Assembly: GCF_028640845.1 (NCBI RefSeq)
Contig: NC_080543.1
Location: forward strand, 98,941,825 to 99,005,824
DNA from: Ahaetulla prasina
Lineage: Eukaryota; Chordata; Lepidosauria; Squamata; Colubridae
Length of the DNA: 64,000 bases
Reading direction: 5' to 3'
The notes below the pieces were generated by a model. The model did not search any database. It was given only the letters and a program-made list of their open reading frames with translations, and was not told the origin of the DNA. Every line of letters begins with the position of its first letter. The first letter of the stretch is position 1. The position numbers were made by a program, and so were the translations under genes. Positions 8,900-19,690 of this stretch are shown here, piece after piece.

Positions 8900-11271
8900 C
8901 CCCCAGGTATATTAAAATGCTTTGGTTCCATCCCAGGTGCCTGATGGACCCTGAGAGGTTCCTGACGGAGCTTGGGCCGTTCCCTGAGGATCTGGCCCAC
9001 GGCACGGCTGAAGAACTAGTTGTGGCCTGGGAACAGGCCGCGGCTGGAGCTTTGGACCGTGTTGTGCCTTTGCGGCCTCTGACCCAGCGCAGATCTCAGC
9101 CCCTCGGAGAACCAAGGGGCTGAGGGAGATGAAACGCCGGAGAAGACGCCTAGAGAGCATTTGGAGGTCCAGTCGTTCCAGAGCTGACCGGACACTAGTT
9201 AGGTCTTATTCTAAGGCCTATCTAGTGGCACTGAGGGAGGCGAAGCGTTCTTACACTTCCACCCTCATTGCGTCGGCAGATAACCGCCTGGCCCCCTTGT
9301 TTCGGGTAACCCGCTCTCTCCTTCATTAGGAGGCGCAGGATGACCCTTTGCAGGGACGTGCCGAGGAGTTTAGTGGTTATCTATACGATAAAATCGTTCA
9401 GCTCCGGGATGGCTTGGACCGGAATTGGGATGATCCAAGTGAGAGGGTGGAGTCGGGTCTTGTTGAAATTGTTTGGGATGAGTTTGACCCTGTGGCTCTC
9501 GAGGACAGGTTGTTCTGGAGGCTTCACGCCACCACATGTTTACTGGACCCGTGCCCTTCCTGGTTGGTGCTGGCCACACAGCAGGTGACACGAGGCTGGC
9601 TCCAGGGGATTATTAATGCTTCCTTGCTGGAGGGGGTTTTCCCTGCCACCTTGAAAGAGGCGGTGGTGAGACCCCTTCTCAAGAAGCCTTCCCTGGACCC
9701 AGCTATTTTGGGTAATTATCATCCGGTCTCCAACCTTCGCTTTGTTGCGAAGGTTGTAAAGAGTGTTGTGGCGCGGCAGCTACCTCAATACCTGAATGAA
9801 GCTGTCTATCTAGACCCGTTCCAGTCCAGCTTCCGACCCGGATATAGTACAGAGACAGCTTTGATCGCGTTGGTGAATGATCTCTGGAGGGCCAGAGAAA
9901 GGGGTTATTCCTCTGCCCTGGTCCTATTAGATCTCTCAGCAGCTTTTGATACTATCGACCATGGTATCCTGCTGCACCGGTTGGAGGGGTTGGAAGTGGG
10001 AGGCACCGTTTATTGGTGATTCTCCTCCTACCTCTCTGACCGGTCACAGATGGTGTTGACAGGGGGGCAGAGGTCGACCGCGAGGCGCCTTACTTGTGGG
10101 GTGCCGCAGGGGTCGATTCTCTCGCCCCTCCTGTTCAACATCTATATGAAGCCGCTGGGTGAGATCATCAGTGGCTTTGGGGTGAGATACCAACTGTACG
10201 CTGATGACACTCAGCTGTACTTTTCCACCCCGGGCCACCCCAACGAAGCTGTTGAAGTGTTGTGCCGGTGTTTGAAAGCCGTACGGGTCTGGATGGGGAG
10301 AAACAGGCTCAAGCTCAATCCCTCCAAGACGGAGTGGCTGTGGATGCCGGCACCCCGATACAGTCAGCTGCAGCCACAGCTGACTGTTGGGGATGAGTCA
10401 TTGGCCCCAAGGGAAAGGGTGCGTAACTTGGGTGTTCTCCTGGATGGACGGCTGTCGTTCGAAGATCATTTGACGGCCGTCTCCAGGAGATCTTTTCACC
10501 AGGTTCGCCTGGTTTGCCAGTTGCGCCCCTTCCTTGATCGGGATGCCTTATGCACAGTCACTCATGCTCTCGTCACCTCTCGCTTGGATTATTGCAATGC
10601 TCTCTACATGGGGCTCCCCGTGAAGTGCACTCGGAGGCTTCAGTTAGTCCAGAATGCAGCTGCATGGGTGATAGAGGGAACCGCACGCGGCTCCCATGTA
10701 ACACCACTCCTGCGCAGGCTGCACTGGCTGCCTGTGGTCTTTCGGGTGCACTTTAAGGTTTTGGTTACTACCTTTAAAGCGCTCCATGGCTTGGGGCCTG
10801 GGTACTTACGGGACCGCCTACTGTTACCCCATGCCTCCCACCAACCCGTATGCTCACACAGAGAGGGACTTCTCAGGGTGCCGTCCGCCAAGCAATGCCG
10901 GCTGGCGGCCCCCAGGGGAAGATCCTTCTCTGTGGGGGCTCCTACCCTCTGGAACGAGCTTCCCCCTGGCTTGCGCCAAATACCTGATCTTCGGACCTTT
11001 CACCGCGAGTTGAAAACGTATTTATTTACTCATGCGGGGCTGGCTTAAGTTTTTAGTTAGATTTTTTTAATTTTAAATTTAAATTTCTAGATGAATTTTA
11101 ATGGGTTTTTTAGTTTTTAAATGTTTTTTAAATTTTTGGCCAACTGTATAATAAGTTTTTTAACTTTGTTTTTAATTGTATATTGTTTTGTTCTTATTTT
11201 GGCTGTAAACCGCCCTGAGTCCTTCGGGAGAAGGGCGGTATAGAAATCTAATAAATAATAATAATAATAAA
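8900..11271 (+). mobile_element. L2-clade LINE, 5'-truncated
   Basis: This copy lacks the endonuclease half of the LINE protein and runs from shortly before the RT domain to the 3' end. The 3' UTR ends with the CCGCCCT...AGGGCGG hairpin (11209-11238) and an (ATA)n tail. The left border is approximate, because homology fades near 8900. Motif order and the 3' hairpin place it in the L2 group. Two 3'-end relatives are at 40060-40545 and 60788-61078, and the SINEs at 5988 and 62045 share its tail. Confidence 0.85.
9129..11048 (+). pseudogene. L2 reverse transcriptase, two nonsense codons
   Basis: A single reading phase is open for about 640 codons except for TAG at 9327-9329 and TGA at 10017-10019. 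RT motifs in order: PLLKKPSLDPAILGNYHPVS, FQSSFRPGYSTETALIALVN, LLDLSAAFDTIDHGILL, then after the second stop CGVPQGSILSPLLFNIYM and the catalytic YADD at 10197-10208. C-terminal L2 signatures follow: SRLDYCNALYMGLP, LRRLHWLPV, FSVGAPTLWNELPPGLR. The N-terminal piece near 8920-9105 is in another phase, so one frameshift lies near 9105. Few disabling changes over almost 2 kb suggest a fairly recent copy. It could not make a functional protein because the endonuclease is absent and the RT is interrupted. Confidence 0.9.
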
Positions 11272-12500
11272 ACCTCCCTTCCAGACTTCCTGGCAAAAGT
11301 TTCAGTGGCTTTTTCTGAATTTACTTCATGCAGAAGAAGTTCAATTTAAGAGAAAGTGACTGAAAGAACTGTTAATAACTGCATTAGTTGTCCAGCACTT
11401 GAGTATCAATACCACAGCTAGACTTTCCAACAGTTGGTTAGGAAAAACCTTTTACCATAAAACCTTGCGTTCCACTGGAGCCAAGATGGTGTCGAATTTG
11501 CAGAACCTGAAATGAGCCTCCCAGCCTCTCACCTCTCTGGCTCAGTCCTTTGACCTAAAAATGCCATCCAGAAGCAAGAAAAGAACTGGGTTTATCCCCA
11601 ACAATAATACTTGGACCTATAAATCCAAAAAAAGCAGAAAACAGATGAGGATTGACTCCGACTTTCCCACCACAGAAGCAATCAAAAATGTGTCTTCTAC
11701 AGTGGGATTAATCATTTCTGACTCTTGCACAAGAAGTAGATTCTTGCTGACGTTGGTACTATTATCTTAGAATAATCCAACATGCTAATGTGATCAATTT
11801 TATTTTGCTTTGTCAATTTTAAATCTGATTGTGGATACATTCAATAATTTATAATTGTTTATTATATATTTTAAACCATATGAATATTAAAAGCACCTTC
11901 CCAAATATATAACTGAGGATATAATATTCTCTAAATCCTATACTGCATTGGAATAGTTACAATACAATATTTATTTGACATATATGGTAATTTTCAGCCA
12001 ATTAACTTTATATTAAATCAGGTTCATTTCCAAGGTTTAGTTAGGCCCCTTAATGATACTGTTCTTCATGCAGTTTACCTAGACTTCAGTGTATTAGTTA
12101 GGGAAATTTTAGCTGGATTAACACCCTAAAAAGAAAATGAAGATAAAAGGTGAAATAACTCTTCAGTGTATTATAATTAGAGAGGTGAACTCTAATTTCT
12201 TTAATGGGCACTAATCTAAGAGGTTGTGCAGATCTTTAAAGGGGCATTTCACTTCATTGCAAGCTTGAGTGCAACCCACTTTGAAACCAAACCACAAGGC
12301 AGGGCCACTTTTCTAACTAGGAGAGAGATCAAGCATTGTGCTTTGTAGAAATGCAAGGCATGTTGCATTTGGATTTAAAATATCAAAGGAAAGTTACAGC
12401 AGATTCAACATAAGCACATTATATTTACCTATCAGCAGCTTCTTAAAGAAACTGCTGCTTTTCCCCGTTCTTATAAAAGTAAGTGCTTTCAATGAAGGAG
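11272..12500 (+). other. non-coding stretch with a possible LINE 5'-end ORF at 11561-11770
   Basis: From about 11483 the text CCAAGATGG is followed by a 69-codon frame with a basic, Ser/Lys-rich start (MPSRSKKRTGF) and NTWTYKSKKSRKQMRIDSDF. A short basic ORF after an 'AAGATGG' leader is reminiscent of the 5' end of an L1-type element, but I cannot assign it. The rest is AT-rich with nothing recognised. Confidence 0.3.
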
Positions 12501-12655
12501 AATATTTGTAGCTCGGTATTGCTGCTCTTTGAATTTGGTTGTTTCTTGGATATGTTTCATTACCCAGACTAGGTAAATTCACAAATGCAGTTTGGGTAAT
12601 GAAATATCTGCAAGAAACAGCCAAGCTCAGAGATCACCAAGGACCCCTCAAATGT
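12500..12655 (+). repeat. dispersed repeat fragment (AAT-GAAATAT-CTGCAAGAAA type)
   Basis: GGGTAATGAAATATCTGCAA and CAGCCAAGCTCAGAGATCAC followed by CAAGGACCCC resemble a segment that is common in amniote genomes, roughly 'GGTAACGAAACGTCTGCAAG'. The minus strand of 13880-14330 carries a related segment. The element class is uncertain. Confidence 0.4.
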
Positions 12656-12659
12656 GTGT

Positions 12660-13440
12660 TTTTATGCATTTAAAGAAGCAGCCATAGGTAGAGAAGTATT
12701 ACGTAATGTAGAGGAAGAGGAAGATGGAGGAACTTCTCTAGCACTTCCAGGGACCTGACATGTTTAACAGCACCATTTCAAGGCAATTCCTATTTCCTGT
12801 TGTTTGCAGACCAGTCCTCACAAACTAATCCTTAAGTAAGAATTTGTTAGATTTAGGCAAACATTTTTCAACCGATATTTGTTCTTTCCTTCAGTTAATG
12901 ATATTTGGAATGATTTCTTTTTGACTGTGAAGCAATGACTAGAGTGTTGAGCATGTTTTGATAGTGATGTGAAGTCACAAAAGTAAATGAATAATTTGTC
13001 ATTATGGTTATTATTGCTGCAACTATTACTACTTTTTCTGAGTTTGGTTAAAGCCACCAAGCTACCATAAGCATAAGCAGCTTCCAACCTGCACATTAGA
13101 TGTATCCCCAAAAGCTTCTGCAGATTGTTTTCTTTTAATTTTCCCAAAATCCTAGCTATTTTTTTTATTATGAAGAATTTTTCTTCTCTGTAAACTAGTA
13201 TCTTTACAAGTTTCCACCAAGCTGATGGCTTTTCTATTTTATATCTTCAATTTCTTATGTATTAGTACACAGCAGTGTTGTGCCATTGCTGAAATAATTC
13301 ATCCCTGGGAAATCTTTAATTGCTATCCAATTATCTGGTATTCTAAACTTTTAAAAACTGGAAGAGAGTAGGTACCACTGATTTCAATTCAATTTGCTTT
13401 TGGGTAATTGCATATAGGATCTAATATCAGAATTTATAGT
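12660..13440. other. non-coding stretch
   Basis: No repeat or gene recognised. The minus-strand frame at 12818-13147 (109 codons) shows no known motif and is probably chance. Confidence 0.4.
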
Positions 13441-13442
13441 GC

Positions 13443-13545
13443 ATAAACCGGTGTGCTACTGGTTCACTGGCCGTGCATGCGTGCCTCACCCCAAGTGCAC
13501 GCTGCGCACCGAACGTGTGCTGCACAGTAGCATTTCACCCCTCAG
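13443..13545. mobile_element. hAT MITE fragment
   Basis: AACCGGTGTGCTACTGGTTC and the right end GTAGCATTTCACCCCTCAG resemble the MITE family at 57745-57948. The left terminus is not recognisable and no duplication was found. Confidence 0.45.
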
Positions 13546-13783
13546 ACAAACAGTGTGTTGATAAAAACAATTTCTGAAACTGAGAAATCAATTGACATTT
13601 TTAATAAATGCACATTTTATAATCTGGTCCCATACAGAGTAAATAATATTTTGGTACAGAATATTTGGGTACTTATAAAGAGGGGTAGATAACTTAATTC
13701 AGAATCTAATTACCAATAGCCTTTTGTTAAGGTTCAGTGGTACCACTCCAAAGGCAAACCACATTGTAATGAAAATGCTTATA

Positions 13784-13831
13784 ATAATGCTCAAGAAGGA
13801 GACTATTATTATTCTCCTCCTTGAGCATTAT
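13784..13831. repeat. imperfect hairpin, 19-bp arms
   Basis: 13784-13802 and 13813-13831 are reverse complements at 18 of 19 positions, with a 10-base loop of ATT repeats. A second, perfect palindrome starts 13 bases downstream. Confidence 0.9.
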
Positions 13832-13843
13832 AGAATAATATAA

Positions 13844-13877
13844 TAATAATATAGAATAATATTATTCTATATTATTA
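13844..13877. repeat. perfect 34-bp palindrome
   Basis: The two 17-base halves (13844-13860 and 13861-13877) are exact reverse complements with no spacer, and composed almost wholly of A and T. Sequences like this can extrude cruciforms and often mark breakage or assembly problems. Confidence 0.9.
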
Positions 13878-13879
13878 GA

Positions 13880-14330
13880 GGAGAATATATGTAATGCAGG
13901 ATTGAACTATTGAGTCCTTGATGCCCTCTTGTTTTCTTGTAAACATTTCATTACCTGGTTAGGAAGCATCTTCAGTGCTTAGATGGGAGTGGGGTTTACT
14001 TTCTGTTTATATACAGTGATTTGCCCTATCAGTGCTGTTAGGGGGGGTTGTTTCTTTCTTGGTACCTCCTTGATTAGGCAATTGTTTACTGTTTCATTGT
14101 TTTCTGAGTTGAAAGTTCCTTGATTAGAGAGTTGTTTATTGCTTTATTCTATGTGTAGTTTTGTTCCTGGCTTATCTAGGTGTTAAATCCTTCCAAGGAA
14201 ATGTTCTGATCTTTTGTTTCCTTTTTAACATTTTTCTTGTCTCTTTTGAATGGTGTGCAAATGTTGTTTATCTCTATGTGCCTGTTGATGTCTGATTTGT
14301 CTGAACAGCAACTTCCAGGAATTCCCTAGT
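13880..14330 (-). repeat. dispersed retroelement-like repeat, class uncertain
   Basis: On the minus strand GCACTGAAGATGCTTCCTAA is followed by GGTAATGAAATGTTTACAAG and AAAACAAGAGGGCATC. This matches the order of a segment widely repeated in vertebrate genomes and related to the segment at 12500-12655. Upstream on the same strand are AGCACTGATAGGGC and further low-GC text. It may be a retroelement 3' region, but no protein motif is visible. Confidence 0.4.
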
Positions 14331-14399
14331 GTTCCAATTTTCAAACTCTAAACCTTCCAAAGTTTGCAACTTTGAAATGCAATCATTTTAATTTTATAA

Positions 14400-16735
14400 A
14401 TGGTGAGAAGAGGTCTGATTTAGAGTTTGGTCCATTTGAACGGAAGGATATCATTTAAATCTGTTTTGAAGACTTAGTGTGCTCTCCCTTTTCCCTTTAA
14501 CTTTTAATGACTGAGACCACTAGTCAATCAAACTGGCATGGTCAGCACTGGCTACTAATGGCTCTTAACATTTGGAAGCAAACAAAGATTTTCATAGTTT
14601 TTCTTGCCAGACATTAAACTGGCAACATATACATATAAAGCAATGGGGAAGAAAGCACTTTAAAATACAAATACATAATCTGATAAAGAAATCAGAATAG
14701 CCATATTCCAAAGAATATTATTATAAACTGCATAATATGCAGTTTAATAGCGAGATTTTTCAGTTACACCATGTTCAGTTTTAAGCAGATTGATTCATCA
14801 TGCTTATTATCACCTATTTAAACTCAAGTAAACTAACCTTCTCAAACTAACCAAGCACTAAAACGTTAATATAAATGGTATGCCTATTTTAATTGCATGA
14901 CACAGCTCATGTAATTTAATGCTAGTAAGATCCCTTGCTTATAAACAGAAAACATATTTCACTAGCTTGTATATACAGTATAATGTGAACTGGAAATATA
15001 ATTTCCTCAATAAACTTCATCATCTTCCATGTGTTTGCAGACTTGGTGGTGAAAAAACCTTAGACATGTAACAGCTGTGCATCTGTAAAATATCCAGTTA
15101 ATTTTATATACATGTGCACACACACAAAAAGAAACACATAATGTATATCAATATAGTAAATTCTTTATTTCAGTTTAGTTGTGCCAAAAAGATCAATACA
15201 GACTACCTAGATCATGATGGAATTATTTCTTCACCGAGATGGACAGGAAATATCTATGACATTTTCATTAGTCTAGAAGGCAGAAACATCTGGTTCCTTG
15301 GTTCATCTCATCAGCAGGAGAGCCTGTAGCTGATTAAACCGCCCCTCAATAGTAGGGGTTACCATAATCAATGAGAATTACTAAACATGGTTTCAGGGGA
15401 CTGGTGTTAATTTGGCTTGCCAAAATAATATGCAATTTTTAAAGGAGTGTGGGTCAATTAGTTGTATAATTTGATATGATATGATTGGTTTTGCACAAGG
15501 AAAAACAGAACAGAGTTTTCTATTGGTCTAAGCAGTTCAAGAATTAAAAGGTGCCACTTAATAGTGCTTGAAAATCTAGTTCAAGATCTAATTACAGTAG
15601 AATCTTTTCCCTTAAAAGCTAAACGGCATGTATTCATTTTTTCTTCAGAAAAGAAATATTATTTTGATTACCATGCTATTAATTCTTGATCTGTTATTAT
15701 CGGTCACCAATTTAAACAATTTGATTATTTGGATTTTATTTATTTTATGTATCATCAGGGCTTTAGTTAAGTGAAATTGTGAAACTACTAATAGTAACAC
15801 TATGTTCTTCATGATAAACCTACAAGTCTCACATTTAGCTCTTCATTCATTCCTTATTAGCTTCTCTTTCCACTTTGACTATCTACTATACATTTGGGGA
15901 CTAAATCTATGTTCAGGTCAAACATGGGAAATGGGAAACCAAATACTGAAGCAGAGGGAAGTTAGGTGTCCCCAAACTCTCTTGAATTTAGAGTGCCTAC
16001 TTGTGAAGTTTCAAAGGGCCTTTGAAATATTTGCATTTGTATGACCAGTGTTTGTTAAAATGGATATATAATAATTTAAGCAATGTAAAACATTCCAGTA
16101 AATTTCCTCCTCATAACTTGACAGGATTGTACAAATGATCAAATTAGGCCAGGTTAGAGTTTAATCATATTAACTGAAGTCTTGATCTAAATCTATCAAG
16201 TCTGAAAATAGCCTTGATAGATTTATACTTGCATTAATTGATTCCATGGATTCTAGTATTTTTATAAAGGAATATCTATTTCCTAAAACAGATTCTATCT
16301 ATTATCTTCAACCCCATTAGCAATTTTCTTAGGAACTTTCATTTTCTTCTTATTTATCCTTTTCCTTGCATTATAACTTTTCTCAAAGAATTGTTCCTAT
16401 CCTTGATTCTTTTGGTCACTTATTCTAGTTATACATATCTTTGTAATCCAATATTTTAAACTGGACCTAATATGATTACACCATAGATATTAAAAACATT
16501 AGCATATTACCAGTTTTATTTTCAGTTCCTTTCCTAAAGATTCTACATGAACTGTTACTGTTTAACAGTATTGAACTCAAAACAGCTGACTTTTATAACT
16601 CTGACCCTGTAGCTTTAGATAATCATTCTGATGAAAATGCATGCCTTCCAAGGTAATTAAAGCAGAAGGGACATTAAGATGGATATTAAATGGACAAAGT
16701 ATCACCATAATTTAGTGAAGGGTACTATTGGAGGA
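14400..16735. other. non-coding stretch, no gene seen
   Basis: AT-rich and without recognised repeats. The short plus-strand frames at 15114-15329 and 15802-16044 have no recognisable domain, no splice context I can support, and ordinary AT-rich composition. Confidence 0.45.
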
Positions 16736-16737
16736 AC

Positions 16738-16835
16738 CAAGCTGATCTAATGGTTGAAGTGCTAGACTGGGAGTGAGGAGATTTGAGTTCTAATCCTATT
16801 TTAGGCATGAAAGCCTAATAAGCTAATTTAGTCCA
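16738..16835 (+). mobile_element. tRNA-derived SINE fragment
   Basis: AGCTGATCTAATGGTTGAAG, CTAGACTGGGAGTGAGGAGA, then the B-box-like GAGTTCTAATCC and TTAGGCATGAAAGCC give the head and start of the body of the SINE seen at 8175-8636. The body fades after about 16835. Confidence 0.65.
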
Positions 16836-17148
16836 AATAATTTTTCTCAAGATTTATGTGAAGCCATCAGAAAAATAAAACCATTGGAGTAATTGTCTAC
16901 TTATTTTTGTAAATCTCAGATTTTGTAAATACATGTTGTTAAAATTGTAACTGAAGGGATGCATACAATCAAAGGCAGATAATGGCCAAATTATATGTAA
17001 AGCTTTCCTTCTCAGACTTCAGAAGTTAATATGTTATGTCTTGATACAATGTCTGGAGAATCTCTAGCCATGTAATATATGCTAAAGAATAGCTTTTTGC
17101 TTAAATGAAAAAAAAAATCATTGTGGCGTCTGATCAATTAATGTATTA

Positions 17149-17498
17149 AAGGTAAAGGTAAAGGTTCCCCTCGCACATATGTGCTAGTCGTTCCCGATTC
17201 TAGAGGGCGGTGCTCATCTCTGTTTCAAAGCCGAAGAGCCAGCGCTGTCCGAAGATGTCTCCATGGTCGTGACCAGCATGACTCAATGCCAAAGGCGCAT
17301 GGAACGCTATTACCTTCCCACCAAAGGTGATCCCTATTTTTCTACTCGCATTTTTTACGTGCTTTCAAACTGCTAGGTTGGCAGAAGCTGGGACAAGTAA
17401 CGGGAGCTCACCCTGTTATGCATCACTAGGGATTCGCTGAACTGCCAACCTTTCAATTGACAAGCTCAGCGTCTTAGCCACTGAGCCACCACATCCCT
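17149..17498 (-). mobile_element. Sauria-type SINE, copy 2, full length
   Basis: 350 bp on the minus strand, from a GGGATGTGGTGGCTCAGTGG head to a (CCTTTA)n tail, which reads as AAAGGTAAAGGTAAAGG on the plus strand. It is flanked by a perfect 13-bp duplication AATTAATGTATTA at 17136-17148 and 17499-17511. A long exact duplication is the mark of target-primed reverse transcription. The head has lost a few bases in the B-box region (GCGAATCCC) relative to copy 1. Confidence 0.9.
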
Positions 17499-17639
17499 AA
17501 TTAATGTATTATGAATGTACTATTATGGATTTGATTTGCATGCAAGTGCATCTTTAAGGTGGAATAAATATATATATATTGCTATACAGGCTAATCAAGG
17601 TATTAAGATATTCTTTTACAAACCAAATAGTTTTAATTG

Positions 17640-18010
17640 ATTCATTTTCAAAGAGACACATAAAATAATGTAAAATAAAAAAGAATTTACCATACACAAA
17701 ACAATATAAATATAAAAAGAACAAACAAAAATGTAATTACAACTATATTGCATTCCAAGTTCACCTGATATTGTAAACCTTCAAAAAGAAAAATAAGTTT
17801 TTAATGTTCAAAAAATTTTCCCAGAAGGAGAAATTATGTGACATTTCCTGATTAACCAAATGTGTAATTTTCTCCAAAATAGCTAAAGCACAAATCTCTG
17901 AAATCCAGTCTTTATGCCTGTATTATTCTTTTTGCAATTATTATAACATGAAAGCCCACTTTTGTTAAGAATATGTTATATTCCAAGTAGTTGGTATATA
18001 GTTCAGTACA
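17640..18010 (-). pseudogene. possible L1/Tx1-type ORF2 C-terminal remnant
   Basis: The minus strand near 17960-17830 reads, with stops, HKDWISEICALAILEKITHL then SFWENFLNI. A W-I-E-LA-LEK pattern of this sort occurs at the end of L1-type ORF2 proteins. Frames are broken and the assignment is tentative. Confidence 0.35.
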
Positions 18011-18504
18011 ATATACATATCTTTAAAAACAGTTTTCTCAGTCATTGAGATTTTACTAGATTGTACATTGGGTGGTTGAATAATATATTTTTAATTCTTT
18101 GAAATACAAGCATTCTTTTGGAGACACTATTTGGTATTGGATGTTCATTCAAGATTTCTTTTTAGTATTTCCTTTTGCTGGTTCAAATTATAATAAACAT
18201 GCATTCTTTCATTGGATTGGTGATGGATCTCTAAAGTAATGTGTGTTTCTAAAGTAATGAAATTTTGACTGAAAAATAATTTGTTGGCAAATGGTGGCAA
18301 ATTGTATTATAGTTGCCATAAAGGCCTTTCAAGGGCAGAAAGGAAAGGGGAGGATTAGAAGATGTCATTTATATCTAATAGCTAGACAGAATCTTTCACC
18401 ATCTTGAAAATAAATGCTTATTGCTGGACCAAACAATCTTTCAGAAGCATAAGAAGTAGAAACTTTGTATGTGGGAGATTCTGAAATATGTATCATGTAT
18501 TACA

Positions 18505-19175
18505 GGTTGTTGTTCAGTCACTAAGTCATTTCCAGCTCTTTGTGACCTCATGCATCATAGCACACCAAGCTGTTTCCCAGAGTCTGCCAAACTCATGCCC
18601 ACTACATCAATGACATTATCTAACCATCTCATTTACTCTTCTCCTTTTACCTTCAACCTTTTCCAACATCAGGGTCTTTTCCAATGAGTCATCTCTTATT
18701 TGTTGGCCAAAGTATTTGAGCTTCAGCTTCAGAGGTGGTATTCAGCAGGTTCTGACCAGTTCTGGAGAATCGGTAGCAGAATTTTTCAGTAGTTCAGAGA
18801 ACTGGTAAATACCACCTCTGACTGGCCCCACCCACATCTATTTTCTTCCTCCTGAGTCCCAGCTGATCAGGAGGAAAAGGGGATTTTGCAGTAACCTTCC
18901 CCTGGAGTGGGGTGGGAATTGATATTTTACAGTATCCTTCCCCTGCCATGCCCACCTAGCCATGTCACACCCACCAAGCCACATCCACAGAACCAGTAGT
19001 AAAAAAAAAATTGAATCCCACCACTGTTCAGCTTCAATATTTTTCCTTCCAAAGAACATCAGGGTTGATTTTTTTTTGACTGATTTGATCTCCTTGCAAT
19101 CCAAGGGACTCTTAAGACATGTCTTCTCCAACACATGTAATAGAAGGCAAACATTCAAATCAAATATCCTTTCTG
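18505..19175 (-). mobile_element. BovB (RTE) LINE 3' end, split by a hAT MITE
   Basis: On the plus strand GTTGTTCAGTCACTAAGTC begins the reverse complement of the BovB 3' end. Read on the minus strand, the translated text includes LEKTCLKSPLDCKEIKSV before the MITE. After the MITE it includes LKYFG, DSLEKTLMLEKVEGKRRR and finally a VTKSW-LSD-type ending, the C-terminus of the BovB pol. Internal stops and the inserted MITE (18730-19026) show decay. BovB moves Bov-tA-like and Sauria-type SINEs and is known for horizontal transfer between squamates and ruminants. Confidence 0.85.
18730..19026. mobile_element. hAT MITE, 297 bp, inside BovB
   Basis: It starts CAGAGGTGGTATTCAGCAGG and ends GAATCCCACCACTG. 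The 8-bp duplication TTCAGCTT is perfect (18722-18729 and 19027-19034). The interior holds paired CCTTCCCCTG blocks and a CCACCAAGCC block. It is clearly the same internal type as the copy at 26924-27198. Confidence 0.95.
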
Positions 19176-19267
19176 GACTTTCTGAAGTAAGTCATAACAG
19201 GAAGACAAGGAGAGATGCAAAAATCAACAAACTCCCTCATCCCCAAGCATGGATATGATGTCCTGAA

Positions 19268-19690
19268 GAACAGAACAGAATAATAACAGAGTTTGGAAAA
19301 GATTGCAGTCTTCTAGTCCAATCCCTGCTCAGGCAGGAAACCCTATACCATTTCAGACAAATGGTTGTCCAGTCACTTTTTAAAAACTTCTAGTGTTGGT
19401 GCACCCACAACTTCTGGAGACAAGTTGTTCCGCTAATTAATTGTTCTCACTGTAAATTTCTCTTTAGTTCTAAGTTGCTTTTCTCCTTGATTAGTTTTTA
19501 TCCATTGCTTCTTGTCTTGCCTTCAGATGCTTTGGAAAATTGGTTGATCCTCTTTTCCTTGTGCCAGCCCCTTAGCTATTGGAAGACTACTATCATGTCA
19601 CCCCTAGTCCTTCTTTTCATTAAACTAGACATACCCAATTCTTGCAGACATACCCAATTCCTGCTAATTGCAGGAACTGGATATTAGCAG
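19268..19690 (-). mobile_element. CR1 LINE 3' end
   Basis: Read on the plus strand, GAATAATAACAGAG, TCTTCTAGTCCAATCCCTGC, CCTATACCATTTCAGACAA and TTAATTGTTCTCACTGT are in the order of the reverse complement of a CR1 3' end. TTGATTAGTTTTTATCCATT and CATGTCACCCCTAGTCCTTC follow. The element end is at the low-coordinate side with AGAAC/AGAAT microsatellite-like text. It holds only the C-terminal and 3' UTR part. A second copy lies at 61530-61800. Confidence 0.8.

Noticed and set aside
18838..19158. 106-codon minus-strand frame taken as a gene
   Set aside because: Its N-terminal part is BovB pol and its C-terminal part is hAT MITE sequence; it is a junction artefact.
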